Part shown: one piece after another, positions 40,174 to 48,997 of the stretch | Layout: each line of letters starts with the position of its first letter | Position numbering within the stretch: position 1 is the first letter of the stretch | Assembly (NCBI GenBank): GCA_018402735.1 | Contig: JAGYIF010000003.1 | Span: forward strand, 86,587-150,586 | Direction: 5' to 3' | Length of the DNA stretch: 64,000 nt | Source of the DNA: Pelagibacteraceae bacterium | GTDB lineage: Bacteria; Pseudomonadota; Alphaproteobacteria; Pelagibacterales; Pelagibacteraceae | Notes under the pieces: generated by a model | What the model was told of the DNA's origin: nothing | Database searches by the model: none | What the model saw: only the letters and a program-made list of their open reading frames with translations | Translations under genes and position numbers: made by a program

Positions 40174-40205
40174 ATACTACCGGTCTTAATTAAGACCGGT
40201 AGTAT
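40174..40205 (-). other. Perfect 32-nt palindrome between dctP and dctQ
   Basis: A 16-nt arm ATACTACCGGTCTTAA is followed directly by its exact complement, so the RNA can form a 14-bp stem with an AAUU tetraloop. It lies 12 nt past the dctP stop. On the coding strand no T run follows, so it is not a standard terminator. It may stabilise the dctP transcript and set expression of binding protein over permease. The second TRAP operon has a comparable hairpin at the same place. Confidence 0.85.
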
Positions 40206-40217
40206 GGTACTATTAAA

Positions 40218-41192
40218 TTACTTTGCTAAATCCAAAACTTGTTTGGTTAACGCAGCACCTGTTTTTACTTCATCTGCAAACTGTTTGTAGATTACATCGC
40301 TGGCTTTAACAAAGGCATCACGGTTAGCAATATTAACTGCCACACCAGCTTTTTTGATTACCTCAAGATCAGAGACATCTAGTTCTGCTGCACGTTTATA
40401 AACGTACGCTTGGCTTTCTTTAGCAGCTGCTTCTAATGCTGTACGCACATCCGCTGGCAATTTATTCCAGTGATCTTTGTGTACGGTTACATAGGCAGGT
40501 GTGTAGACGTGACTAGTGATCGATAAGTACTTTTGCACCTCTTGAAATTTACTACTTGCAATCTGCGCATATGGATTTTCTTGTCCATCCATCGTTCCAG
40601 TTTTTAAAGCAGTAAACACTTCAGACAGTCCCATTGGCGTAGGATTTGCACCGTAGGCTTGGAACATTTTTAAACGCCACTTTGATTGTGGAGTTCGTAG
40701 TTTAATTCCTTGTAAGTCCTCTGGTATATTGATGGGCTTTTTATTATTCGTGATATGACGAAAACCATTTTCCCATACTGCAAGAATTTTATATCCAGTT
40801 TTCTCTTCTAGATTCTTAGCAAGTATTGGACGCAGTACTTGTTGTTCAACTTTTGCCATGTGAGCTCGGTCTTTAATAATGTATGGCATTTCAAATACAC
40901 CAAATTCATCATGAACTGATGCCATCACTGATGATGGTAATGTCATATCAATAGTTCCGAGTTTAATTTTTTGCATCATTTCTTTATCGCCGCCTAATTG
41001 GCTTGATCCAAAATTAGTCACTTTGGCTTTGCCGGCTAATTTTTGATTGGCTAATTTAACGAAATGTTCTGCTGAATCATTGAACAATGATCCTGGTGCA
41101 CCAACGTGACCAAATTTTAGTTCGAGTGCATTTGCTGACATTGACACCATGCAAATGGATATCAAGGTTGCAAATACTTTAGTTATTTTCAT
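40218..41192 (-). CDS. dctP: TRAP transporter substrate-binding protein, DctP type
   Basis: 324 residues. A signal peptide is clear (basic start, hydrophobic LISICMVSMSAN, cleavage near SANALE at about 20-22), so it is periplasmic. Family features: LKFGHVGAPGSLFNDSAEHFVKLA, GDKEMMQKIKLGTIDMTL, and the carboxylate-binding Arg region GIKLRTPQSKWR near 145 with ALKTGTMDGQENP near 190. Delivers an organic acid to DctQM. First TRAP gene, downstream of the aminotransferase with a 62-nt gap. Confidence 0.95.
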   Translation of the reverse strand: MKITKVFATLISICMVSMSANALELKFGHVGAPGSLFNDSAEHFVKLANQKLAGKAKVTNFGSSQLGGDKEMMQKIKLGTIDMTLPSSVMASVHDEFGVFEMPYIIKDRAHMAKVEQQVLRPILAKNLEEKTGYKILAVWENGFRHITNNKKPINIPEDLQGIKLRTPQSKWRLKMFQAYGANPTPMGLSEVFTALKTGTMDGQENPYAQIASSKFQEVQKYLSITSHVYTPAYVTVHKDHWNKLPADVRTALEAAAKESQAYVYKRAAELDVSDLEVIKKAGVAVNIANRDAFVKASDVIYKQFADEVKTGAALTKQVLDLAK

Positions 41193-41254
41193 AGTAGTCC
41201 CCCTGTTATTTTTAAAACAGTTTAGACAATTCTTGGAAAAAAATCTAATGAATA

Positions 41255-42430
41255 TTATTTAGATAAATACTGAAGTGCAGCCATGATACCGCCTGCTTTA
41301 AAAGGAACTTTTGCTTTAGTAAGGCCCATTTCAACCCCTGATAATACGCCCATTAACATAATCTCGTTTAAATCACCAAGGTGGCCAATTCTAAATACTT
41401 TGCCTTTTACTTTATTAAAACTTGCACCAAGCGCCATATTATATTCATCTAAAATTGTTTTTCTCAAATTATCCGCATCATACCCCTCAGGGAGCAACAC
41501 GGTTGTTAAAGTATTTGAATATTCAGCAGGATTTTTACATAATATTTCTAAACCCCAAGCTTTCACCGCAAGTCTTGTAGCTTCTGCTAATCTTGCGTGT
41601 CTTGAAAATACATTATCTAGTCCCTCTTCCATCAACATATCTAAAGCTTCATCAAGACCGTAGATTAAAGTTGTTGCAGGAGTATATGGATAAAAACCAG
41701 TTTTATTATTCTCTAACATTGCATGCCAGTCCCAATAATGTTTTGGCATAGTCGCTTTTTTTGAAGCCTCTAATGCTTTATGACTGATTGCATTAAAAGA
41801 AAGTCCTGGCGGAAGTAATAAGCCTTTTTGTGATCCTCCTACCGTTACATCTACCTTCCATTCTTCATGTCTATAATCAATGGAGGCAAGTGAAGAAATA
41901 ACATCCACCATATATAAAGCTGGATGATTTACAGAATCAATTGCTTTTCTAATTTCTCCAATATTGTTTACAATTCCGGTTGAAGTTTCATTATGCAGTA
42001 CACAAACTGCTTTAATTTTTTTATCTTTATCTGCAGCTAATCTCTCAGCTACAACTTTTGGATCAATGCCGTGCCTCCAATCACCTGGAACTATTTCTGC
42101 ATCAATTTTTAATTGTTTCGCCTGATCATACCAGCGTATGGAAAATTCGCCGGTTTCAAAGAATAAAACTTTATCACCTACATTCAAAGTATTAACGATA
42201 GCAGATTCCCAGGCACCGGTGCCTGAACCTGGATACATAATAACTGGGGATGATGTTTTAAAAACACTTTTTAATTTCTCTAACACGCCTTTAGAAATCT
42301 CAGCAAATTCTGGTCCTCGATGATCAATAACTGCCCTATCCATAGCTCTTAACACTCGGTCTGGTAAATTAGTTGGGCCTGGAATTTGTAAAAAATGACG
42401 GCCGGCTTTGAATGAGTTAGATTTTGGCAT
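41255..42430 (-). CDS. PLP-dependent glyoxylate aminotransferase (serine/aspartate/alanine type)
   Basis: 391 residues, class V aminotransferase. The PLP Lys is K202 in GGSQKGLLLPPGLSF, with FLQIPGPTNLPDRV at the N-terminus, MYPGSGTGAWE near 65-75 and NETSTGIVN near 147. The pattern fits enzymes that turn glyoxylate into glycine with serine, aspartate or alanine as donor (SgaA or BhcA type); the donor is not certain. Divergent from a D-2-hydroxyacid dehydrogenase that could supply glyoxylate, and upstream of the TRAP operon, so a shared role is likely. Confidence 0.86.
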   Translation of the reverse strand: MPKSNSFKAGRHFLQIPGPTNLPDRVLRAMDRAVIDHRGPEFAEISKGVLEKLKSVFKTSSPVIMYPGSGTGAWESAIVNTLNVGDKVLFFETGEFSIRWYDQAKQLKIDAEIVPGDWRHGIDPKVVAERLAADKDKKIKAVCVLHNETSTGIVNNIGEIRKAIDSVNHPALYMVDVISSLASIDYRHEEWKVDVTVGGSQKGLLLPPGLSFNAISHKALEASKKATMPKHYWDWHAMLENNKTGFYPYTPATTLIYGLDEALDMLMEEGLDNVFSRHARLAEATRLAVKAWGLEILCKNPAEYSNTLTTVLLPEGYDADNLRKTILDEYNMALGASFNKVKGKVFRIGHLGDLNEIMLMGVLSGVEMGLTKAKVPFKAGGIMAALQYLSK

Positions 42431-42468
42431 AGCGATTTGTATATGTTATTGATACATCAAAATCAAAT

Positions 42469-45369
42469 ATGAAATTTAATCAAACTCAGATTAGCAAAAT
42501 TGCCAAAGAAGTTGGGGGTATAGTTCGCGGTAAAGTTTTATTTGATGAGTTTGCAAGAGGAAGGTACAGCACCGACTCCTCTCTTTATCAAATCACTCCG
42601 CTTGGCGCTGTGCTGCCAAAAGATACCAATGATGTGTTGGAGTTAATGAATTACTCCCAAAAAAATAATATTCCATTACTTGCAAGAGGCGGTGGCAGTT
42701 CGCAGTGCGGACAAACGGTGGGTGAATGTATTGTGCTTGATTATTCAAGACACCAAAATAAAATTTTAGATTTAAATGTTGCTGAAAAAACTGTTTGGGT
42801 CGAACCTGGAATTGTTCTTGATCAACTTAACGCTCATTTAAAGCAATACGGCTTATGGTATCCAGTGGATGTATCCACTAGTAGCAGGGCAACCATTGGC
42901 GGCATGACGGCTAATAATAGTTGCGGCGCCCGCTCTTTATATTATGGAAATATGGTGAACAATGTCCTTGCGGTTGAGGCTATTTTAGATGATGGAACCA
43001 TTCACACCTTTGATGAAATAGACAAACATTATCTAGCAATCACTAATAACCACAATAAAAAATATAATATCATTAAAAAATTTCTAGAAGTTCAAGAGCG
43101 CACTAAAGAGGAAATTAATCAGCACTTTCCCATCACCCAAAGAAGAGTGGGAGGTTATAATATCGATTTAATTAACCCGGATGGTTTTAATACTTCAAAT
43201 ATTCTAGTTGGATCGGAGGGCACTTTATCTTTATTTAATAAAATAAAATTAAAGTTATGGGAAATTCCTAAACAAAAAGTATTAGGCGTTTGTTTTTTCA
43301 AAAGTTTTCATGAAGCAATGTCTATTGTTCAAGAAATGGTAAAACTAAAACCAACCACGGTAGAATTACTCGATCATAATTTAATCAGTCTTGCCAAAGA
43401 TATTCCGCTGTATGCGGGGGAAATACATAAATATATTAAAGGAAATCCGGAGGCGGTATTAATGGTTGAGTTTATTGACGATGATATCAATTTAATACGC
43501 AGTAAATTAAAAGATTTAGAACACTTAGTTAAAACAGATAATCCGCTTAATGATTTTGCCTCGCACGAAAATTTAAAAGACCAAAAAGCGATTTTTGAAA
43601 TAAGAAAAGCTGGTCTTAATATTTTAATGTCGATGAAGGGTGATAAAAAAGCTGTGGCTTTTATTGAAGACTGCGCAGTAACGCTTGAACATTTAGCTGA
43701 TTACACTGCTGGTTTAAAGGAAGTATTTGCAAAATATAATACAAGCGGCATGTTTTATGCGCATGCATCGGTTGGAACTTTGCATGTTAGACCTGTTCTT
43801 AACATGAAGACGGAAGCTGATGTAAAAAATATGAGATCTATTGCGGAAGAGGCTTTTGCAATGGTCAAACAATATAAAGGCTCTCATTCAGGCGAACATG
43901 GAGACGGGATTGTTAGATCCGAGTTTCATGAAATGATGTTTGGCACTAAAATCATAAGAGGCTTTGAAGAGATTAAAGATACCTTTGATCCTAAAGGATT
44001 ATTAAATCCTGGAAAAATAGTAAGACCTTATAAATCAGATGATAGATCTTTGATGAGATATAAAGCTGATTATAAAGCTGAAAATATTTCAACTCATTAT
44101 GATTGGTCGGAATGGGGCGAGTTTTCTGATGCGGTGGAGATGTGCAACAATAACGGCGCGTGTAGAAAATTAGATTCAGGCGTGATGTGTCCATCCTACA
44201 GAGTAACAATGGAAGAGAAAGATTTAGTAAGAGGAAGAGCTAATACTTTAAGACTTGCTCTTTCAAACCAGTTACCTGAAGGTTCATTTGCCTCTAAAGA
44301 AATGTTTGAGACCATGGAACTTTGCGTAAGCTGCAAAGCTTGTCAAAGAGAGTGCCCGATGAGCGTTGATATGGCTAAAATGAAAAGCGAGTTTTTATCT
44401 CATTATTACAAAAAATTTCAAATGAGTATTAAAGATAAAATTATATCTGATATGCCAAAACTCATTTGGCTACTAAAAATAGTAGCGCCCATGTTTAATA
44501 CGGTCAAAAAAATTCCCTTACTTGATAAAGTGATAGAATTATTTGGTTTTTCAAGCAAAAGACAAATGCCAGTGGTGCAAAATATAGAGCCGCTCAAAGA
44601 AATTTATAAAACGCAAAATAAATCTACTAACAAAGTTATTTTATTAGCGGATACTTTTAATATTAATTTTGAAATTAAAAACCTGATGTATGCCATCAAG
44701 GTGTTAAATAAATTTGGCTATGAGGCCATTATCCCAAGTTTTGATGATGCTAATTTAACCAGACCTCTTTGTTGCGGCAGGACTTATATATCCTACGGCC
44801 AAATGGATAAGGCAAAATTTGAAATGAATAGAGTTACTAACTATTTATATGAGAATGGTTATGCCGAGATGCCGGTAGTTGGCATAGAGCCATCTTGTCT
44901 TCTTACTTTTAATGATGAATTTAAATCGATCAAAGGAATTGAGCATAGAGATAAATTAAAAAATAAATTTTATTTACTTGAGGAATTTATATTAGAGCAA
45001 ATTAAATCTGGTAATTCGGCAAAATCACATGGCTATAAACCTAATGTATTAGTGCATGGGCATTGCCATCAAAAATCACAAGATAGATTTAAAGGTTTGC
45101 TCGAATTATTAGCAACTCTTAATATAAAGCACAAAGCTATTGATAGTAGTTGCTGCGGTATGGCTGGCTCTTTTGGTTATAGCTCAAAATACTATGATAT
45201 CTCTAAAAAGATGGCTAACCTTTCATTAATTCCAACTATTAATGACCATCCTGAAGATGTGGTAGTTGCCAATGGCACAAGTTGCAGACAGCAAATTTTT
45301 GATTTCTCAAAAAGAGATGCAAAACACGTCTCTGAATTACTCTTTAATATCTTTGAGCGAGTTAATTAA
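42469..45369 (+). CDS. FAD-linked D-2-hydroxyacid dehydrogenase with Fe-S and CCG domains (YdiJ-like)
   Basis: 966 residues, a fusion in the order FAD-binding PCMH domain (about 30-260, with LARGGGSSQCGQTVGE), FAD oxidase C-terminal domain (about 265-530, with GSHSGEHGDGI), two Fe-S motifs (CNNNGACRKL...MCPSYR near 561-578; CVSCKACQRECPM near 623-635) and a GlpC-like region with two CCG motifs (CCGRTYISYGQ near 765; HGHCHQKSQ and CCGMAGSFGY near 863-905). Such enzymes oxidise glycolate, D-lactate or D-2-hydroxyglutarate and pass electrons to the respiratory chain. 38 nt from the divergent aminotransferase start. Confidence 0.9.
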   Translation: MKFNQTQISKIAKEVGGIVRGKVLFDEFARGRYSTDSSLYQITPLGAVLPKDTNDVLELMNYSQKNNIPLLARGGGSSQCGQTVGECIVLDYSRHQNKILDLNVAEKTVWVEPGIVLDQLNAHLKQYGLWYPVDVSTSSRATIGGMTANNSCGARSLYYGNMVNNVLAVEAILDDGTIHTFDEIDKHYLAITNNHNKKYNIIKKFLEVQERTKEEINQHFPITQRRVGGYNIDLINPDGFNTSNILVGSEGTLSLFNKIKLKLWEIPKQKVLGVCFFKSFHEAMSIVQEMVKLKPTTVELLDHNLISLAKDIPLYAGEIHKYIKGNPEAVLMVEFIDDDINLIRSKLKDLEHLVKTDNPLNDFASHENLKDQKAIFEIRKAGLNILMSMKGDKKAVAFIEDCAVTLEHLADYTAGLKEVFAKYNTSGMFYAHASVGTLHVRPVLNMKTEADVKNMRSIAEEAFAMVKQYKGSHSGEHGDGIVRSEFHEMMFGTKIIRGFEEIKDTFDPKGLLNPGKIVRPYKSDDRSLMRYKADYKAENISTHYDWSEWGEFSDAVEMCNNNGACRKLDSGVMCPSYRVTMEEKDLVRGRANTLRLALSNQLPEGSFASKEMFETMELCVSCKACQRECPMSVDMAKMKSEFLSHYYKKFQMSIKDKIISDMPKLIWLLKIVAPMFNTVKKIPLLDKVIELFGFSSKRQMPVVQNIEPLKEIYKTQNKSTNKVILLADTFNINFEIKNLMYAIKVLNKFGYEAIIPSFDDANLTRPLCCGRTYISYGQMDKAKFEMNRVTNYLYENGYAEMPVVGIEPSCLLTFNDEFKSIKGIEHRDKLKNKFYLLEEFILEQIKSGNSAKSHGYKPNVLVHGHCHQKSQDRFKGLLELLATLNIKHKAIDSSCCGMAGSFGYSSKYYDISKKMANLSLIPTINDHPEDVVVANGTSCRQQIFDFSKRDAKHVSELLFNIFERVN

Positions 45370-45373
45370 ATAA

Positions 45374-45811
45374 TTAATCAAGCTTTGATAATTTCTCTTT
45401 AAGTTCTGCTGATAAGTTAGAAAACCATTCTGCTTCTTTTCCTGGTTCTGGTAAAATTTCTCCATATTCAAGCATTTGGGTGTGCTCTAGATCAATAAGA
45501 TAAACCCAGATTTGGCTTTGCTTTAATTGCAAAACTTCTATCAGGCAATCTTTAAGACTTATTATTAACTTCTTCTTTATATCTTTTGTTCGTCCAGCTC
45601 TTATAAAACCTTGTACAAATATTTCGGGCGTTACCACTTCTTTACCGCCCATAAAATGATTACCTTTAGACGTTTCTTTAAACATCACTTGGGCAAAATA
45701 TTTATTTGCGCCGGTCACTTCATGATGAGTTTTGGTAATACCACTTGCAATTATTTTTTTCTGCTCTTGGCTAATATTACAATTACTTGAAGTTACAATA
45801 TAGGTTGGCAT
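45374..45811 (-). CDS. Tautomerase superfamily protein (cis-CaaD/4-OT-like)
   Basis: 145 residues. Pro follows the initiator Met (MPTYIV), the catalytic Pro1 of tautomerases. The layout of two 4-OT-like halves (QKKIIASGITKTHHEVTGA, then QGFIRAGRTKDIKKKLI, then VWVYL-like IWVYLIDL) fits the fused family. Members isomerise keto-enol substrates or hydrolyse halogenated acids; native substrate unknown. Overlaps the preceding membrane gene by 19 nt and lies convergent with the FAD/Fe-S gene. Confidence 0.72.
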   Translation of the reverse strand: MPTYIVTSSNCNISQEQKKIIASGITKTHHEVTGANKYFAQVMFKETSKGNHFMGGKEVVTPEIFVQGFIRAGRTKDIKKKLIISLKDCLIEVLQLKQSQIWVYLIDLEHTQMLEYGEILPEPGKEAEWFSNLSAELKEKLSKLD

Positions 45812-46029
45812 ATAAAATCAGTTCTAACGTTTTTAATATATTTAAATTGTTTAAAGACGTAATAAGCAACAAAAATCACAAGTATATGGCTTACAAACAT
45901 TCGAGGCCATGCGTAAACAAGCATACAAAGGGTACTTACAACAATTAAAATTTGCAGTTTTGTGGTTTTAGATAAAGTTTTCAAATCATTTTTTATATCA
46001 TCAAACAATACTGTCGCAGTTTTGTACAT
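45793..46029 (-). CDS. Small membrane protein, function unknown
   Basis: 78 residues. An N-terminal part of about 25 soluble residues precedes two hydrophobic segments (about 26-44, LQILIVVSTLCMLVYAW; about 47-63, SHILVIFVAYYVF), with a basic C-terminal tail. No domain recognised. It overlaps the tautomerase by 19 nt, which favours a real, co-expressed gene. Confidence 0.55.
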   Translation of the reverse strand: MYKTATVLFDDIKNDLKTLSKTTKLQILIVVSTLCMLVYAWPRMFVSHILVIFVAYYVFKQFKYIKNVRTDFICQPIL

Positions 46030-46064
46030 TTATTTAGTAAAATGTATAAACATAATAAATTTCT

Positions 46065-46802
46065 ATGTACACTATCTTGGTGACTGGAAAAATAATAATT
46101 GTTGGAGCAACAGGCTACACGGGTTCAGCGCTCGCTAAATCTTTTGCAAAGGATAATATTGATTGTCACTTAATTGCAAGAAATGAGGATGAGTTAAATA
46201 AATTATCAGCAGAAACTGGACAGACATTTTCACTATGCTCAGATGTGACCAACAGTCAAAGTGTTGATGAAAGTGTTAAAGCAATTGAAAATGATAAAAT
46301 TTCGGGACTGGCTTACTGCGTAGGGTCTATTGTTTTAAAATCCTTCCAAACCACCAAACAAGATGATTTTATTAATACGTTTAATTTAAATGTGAGTGGT
46401 GCCATCCATTTTATAAAAAAATTACAAAAACAACTTTCTGAAAATAATGGATCAATTGTTCTATTTTCAACCGTTGCCGTGGATCGAGGTTTTAATATGC
46501 ACTCGGTAATCTCAACTGCGAAAGGAGCTATACAAGGATTAACCACTTCTTTAGCTGCAGAATTTGCACCTAAAATTAGAGTAAACTGTATTGCGCCAAG
46601 TATTACCCAATCTAAAATGGCAAAACCTATTTTAGATAATGCAAGATTTGCAGAACAAATTCCACTTAAACATGCAATGAAAAGAGTTGGGCAACCTGAA
46701 GATCTAGCCGAAACTGCAAAATTTTTATTATCCTCAAAGAGTAGTTGGATCACTGGACAAATCATTCATGTGGATGGTGGCAAAATTAATTTAGAAACGT
46801 AA
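46065..46802 (+). CDS. Short-chain dehydrogenase-like protein lacking the usual Tyr
   Basis: 245 residues from ATG 46065; a GTG at 46080 giving KIIIVGATGYTGS close to the N-terminus is an alternative. The Rossmann GATGYTGS and the C-terminal VNCIAPSITQSKMAKP and SSWITGQIIHVDGGK are SDR-like. The Ser is present (LFSTVAV), but at the YxxxK site the sequence is ISTAK, so the catalytic Tyr appears to be Ile while Lys remains. It may be an atypical SDR subfamily or an inactive member. Divergent from the small membrane protein. Confidence 0.82.
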   Translation: MYTILVTGKIIIVGATGYTGSALAKSFAKDNIDCHLIARNEDELNKLSAETGQTFSLCSDVTNSQSVDESVKAIENDKISGLAYCVGSIVLKSFQTTKQDDFINTFNLNVSGAIHFIKKLQKQLSENNGSIVLFSTVAVDRGFNMHSVISTAKGAIQGLTTSLAAEFAPKIRVNCIAPSITQSKMAKPILDNARFAEQIPLKHAMKRVGQPEDLAETAKFLLSSKSSWITGQIIHVDGGKINLET

Positions 46803-46872
46803 TCAGTTTTTAAAAAAAATAATTTTTATTTACATTCGGCCATTTTATCTTGATCGTATTGGTGTGTGGTGA

Positions 46873-47160
46873 TTAGGCTCCTTTAATAATGATCGCGTTC
46901 GCAACAGAATTATCTAACCTAATTTTTTTAACAGGCGCATATTCTTTAGAATGATACCAAGCTAAAGCTTTCTCATAACTTGGAAATTTTATAACTACCG
47001 TTCTTGGATAGGTCCAAGTTCCCTCCACCGTCACCGACTCCCCTCCTCGTACAATATATTCGCCGCCAAATTGTTCAGCGATTGGCTTTACTTGTGCAAT
47101 ATATTCTTTGTATTCTTCAGGATTAGTAACTTTAATATTAAAAATCGCGTAGCCTGACAT
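46873..47160 (-). CDS. DUF1330 family protein
   Basis: 95 residues from ATG 47158-47160 (MSGYAIFNIKVTNPEEYKEY), chosen because this ATG overlaps the upstream SDR stop (TAATG); a start two codons earlier is possible. The dimeric alpha-beta barrel pattern is typical of DUF1330: GGEYIVRGGESVTVEGTW near 33-50 and IKFPSYEKALAWYHSKEYAPVKKIR. Function unknown in the family. Coupled to the SDR. Confidence 0.85.
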   Translation of the reverse strand: MSGYAIFNIKVTNPEEYKEYIAQVKPIAEQFGGEYIVRGGESVTVEGTWTYPRTVVIKFPSYEKALAWYHSKEYAPVKKIRLDNSVANAIIIKGA

Positions 47161-47876
47161 TACCAATCAATTTCTTTTTGATTAAAGAAAAATTTTCCCG
47201 TCGGTCCGTCTTTAGGAAGGGTAGCTGCCCACACAACCCCAGGAACTGATTCTGCAATGGTTAAGGACGCTTCTTTTCCTCCCATATCTGTTTGCACCCA
47301 GCCTGGATGAATAGAATTAACTTTTATTCCTTTAAGTTCAGTTGCGCAAATTCTAGTCACGGCATTCAAAGCGCATTTACTAATACGGTACGATGGCATA
47401 CCTGAACCCATATCGGTTAAGGATCCAAGAGTTGAACTAAAATTAACAATAATACCACTGCTACTTTTCTTTAGCATACCCGTAAAAGTTTGAATCATCA
47501 TAATCGGTCCAACTAAATTAGTTTGAATCGTTGTTTCTAATTTATCTAATGGCATTGCTGAGATTTTATCATCGACTGCTTGTAGAGGATAATCTCGATC
47601 AATTAAAATTCCTGCGTTATTAATTAAGGTGTCAATATGCTGATGACGTTTTGCAACATCTTTGTGTAATTTCTGAATGGAGGTAAGCTTAGAGACATCT
47701 AATTCATAATATTCTGCCTTATAACCTTTATCGGTACATATTTGTTTAGTTGCATCTAAACTACTCAAAGTTCTAGCGGTAAAAAGAACGGTATGACCTA
47801 ATTTACAAAGCTCTAAGCCAGTTGCATGACCAATGCCCCGATTAGAGCCAGTTATTAGAATTATTCTAGGTTTCAT
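47160..47876 (-). CDS. Short-chain dehydrogenase, carbonyl reductase-like
   Basis: 238 residues. Cofactor motif ITGSNRGIGHATGLEL near 8-23, NNAGI near 87, catalytic Ser in VNFSSTLGSL, and Tyr/Lys in SYRISKCALNAV near 160. SIHPGWVQTDMGG near 187 follows as in carbonyl reductases. Likely NADP-linked carbonyl reduction; substrate unknown. The DUF1330 gene follows in a TAATG overlap. Confidence 0.88.
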   Translation of the reverse strand: MKPRIILITGSNRGIGHATGLELCKLGHTVLFTARTLSSLDATKQICTDKGYKAEYYELDVSKLTSIQKLHKDVAKRHQHIDTLINNAGILIDRDYPLQAVDDKISAMPLDKLETTIQTNLVGPIMMIQTFTGMLKKSSSGIIVNFSSTLGSLTDMGSGMPSYRISKCALNAVTRICATELKGIKVNSIHPGWVQTDMGGKEASLTIAESVPGVVWAATLPKDGPTGKFFFNQKEIDW

Positions 47877-47998
47877 TTTTATAAGTTATAGTTTAGCAGA
47901 GATCGGCCAGATCGAATATACCTATTCAAATAGCTTCTTGATTTATGTTTGTTTGCAAATAGCTTAATTGGTCTTATAAGGCGAAATAATAGCAAGCC

Positions 47999-48967
47999 AT
48001 GTTTTTTAAAGATTTATACATTGAAATTAAAGATGTGGTTGTTCCATTATTTAAAATTTTAATTCCTTTTGTATTCATCGTTAAATTCTTAGAAGAGATC
48101 GGCGCTGTTACTATTATCTCTCAATTTTTTGCACCTTTGATGGGAATTATTGGTTTACCGCCAGAGCTGGGAATTGTTTGGGTAACTGCGATTGTAGTTA
48201 ATATTTATGCAGCCTTAGTTTTGTTTATCAATCTTATTCCAGGAATAGAAGTAAGTGTGGCCCAAGTTACTATTTTAAGTACAGCCATTTTAATTGCACA
48301 TAATTTGCTCATTGAGTCTGCTATTTCTAAATCAGTTGGCGTGTCTTTTATGTACACTTTTTTCTTTCGCCTAATATCTGCTTTTCTTGTTTGTTTTATT
48401 TTAAAAGAAACCTACGAGTTTTTTAATTTTCTCAGTGAGCCCTATACTACTTTATTTACAATTGAGCCATTGCGTGATGGTTTTTATTATTGGCTGCAGG
48501 ACCAGGCGGTACAACTCTTTTACATATTTATCATTGTGGCAGTGATGGTCACCATTTTACAAGTTTTAAAAGTTATAGGGGTTGAGGCTTTTTTAAAACG
48601 GATATTAGTGCCGGTGCTAAAAATGTTTGGTATTAGTAAAGAGGCAACCAGCATTATTATTGTTGGTATGACCATTGGTTTACAGTTTGGTGGTGGAATT
48701 TTAATTAAAGAAGTAAAAAGTGGCAAAATAGATAAGCAAAGCGTTTTTCTTGCAGTCTCTTTATTAAATGTAGTGCATGCTATTATTGAAGATACTATTT
48801 TATTACTAGCCGTAGGTGGTCATTATTCTGGAGTAGTGTTTGCAAGAATCTTTTTTGGTTTACTTATTTCTTTAATTATTTTTAAAATTTACCGCCAATA
48901 CGATACAATAGTTGAGCGCTTTATTTTTAGTCCGAGTTTAAGAGCCTTACCAAAAATTAAAGATTGA
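47999..48967 (+). CDS. Nucleoside-recognition (Gate) domain membrane protein
   Basis: 322 residues and about 8 hydrophobic segments. Two Gate-like repeats with VTAIVVNIYAALVLFINL and IGLQFGGGILIKEVKSGKI resemble the spore maturation SpmA/SpmB and nucleoside-recognition proteins. Transport or a membrane regulatory role is possible; the substrate is not known. The gene stands alone between the divergent SDR and a quinone oxidoreductase 30 nt downstream. Confidence 0.75.
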   Translation: MFFKDLYIEIKDVVVPLFKILIPFVFIVKFLEEIGAVTIISQFFAPLMGIIGLPPELGIVWVTAIVVNIYAALVLFINLIPGIEVSVAQVTILSTAILIAHNLLIESAISKSVGVSFMYTFFFRLISAFLVCFILKETYEFFNFLSEPYTTLFTIEPLRDGFYYWLQDQAVQLFYIFIIVAVMVTILQVLKVIGVEAFLKRILVPVLKMFGISKEATSIIIVGMTIGLQFGGGILIKEVKSGKIDKQSVFLAVSLLNVVHAIIEDTILLLAVGGHYSGVVFARIFFGLLISLIIFKIYRQYDTIVERFIFSPSLRALPKIKD

Positions 48968-48997
48968 ATTTAAGTTCAAAAGCAATAAAATCTAATA

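Noticed and set aside
40174..40205. Rho-independent terminator after the first dctP
   Set aside because: On the coding strand the hairpin is followed by AAAAAAG, not T residues; the T run lies on the wrong side.
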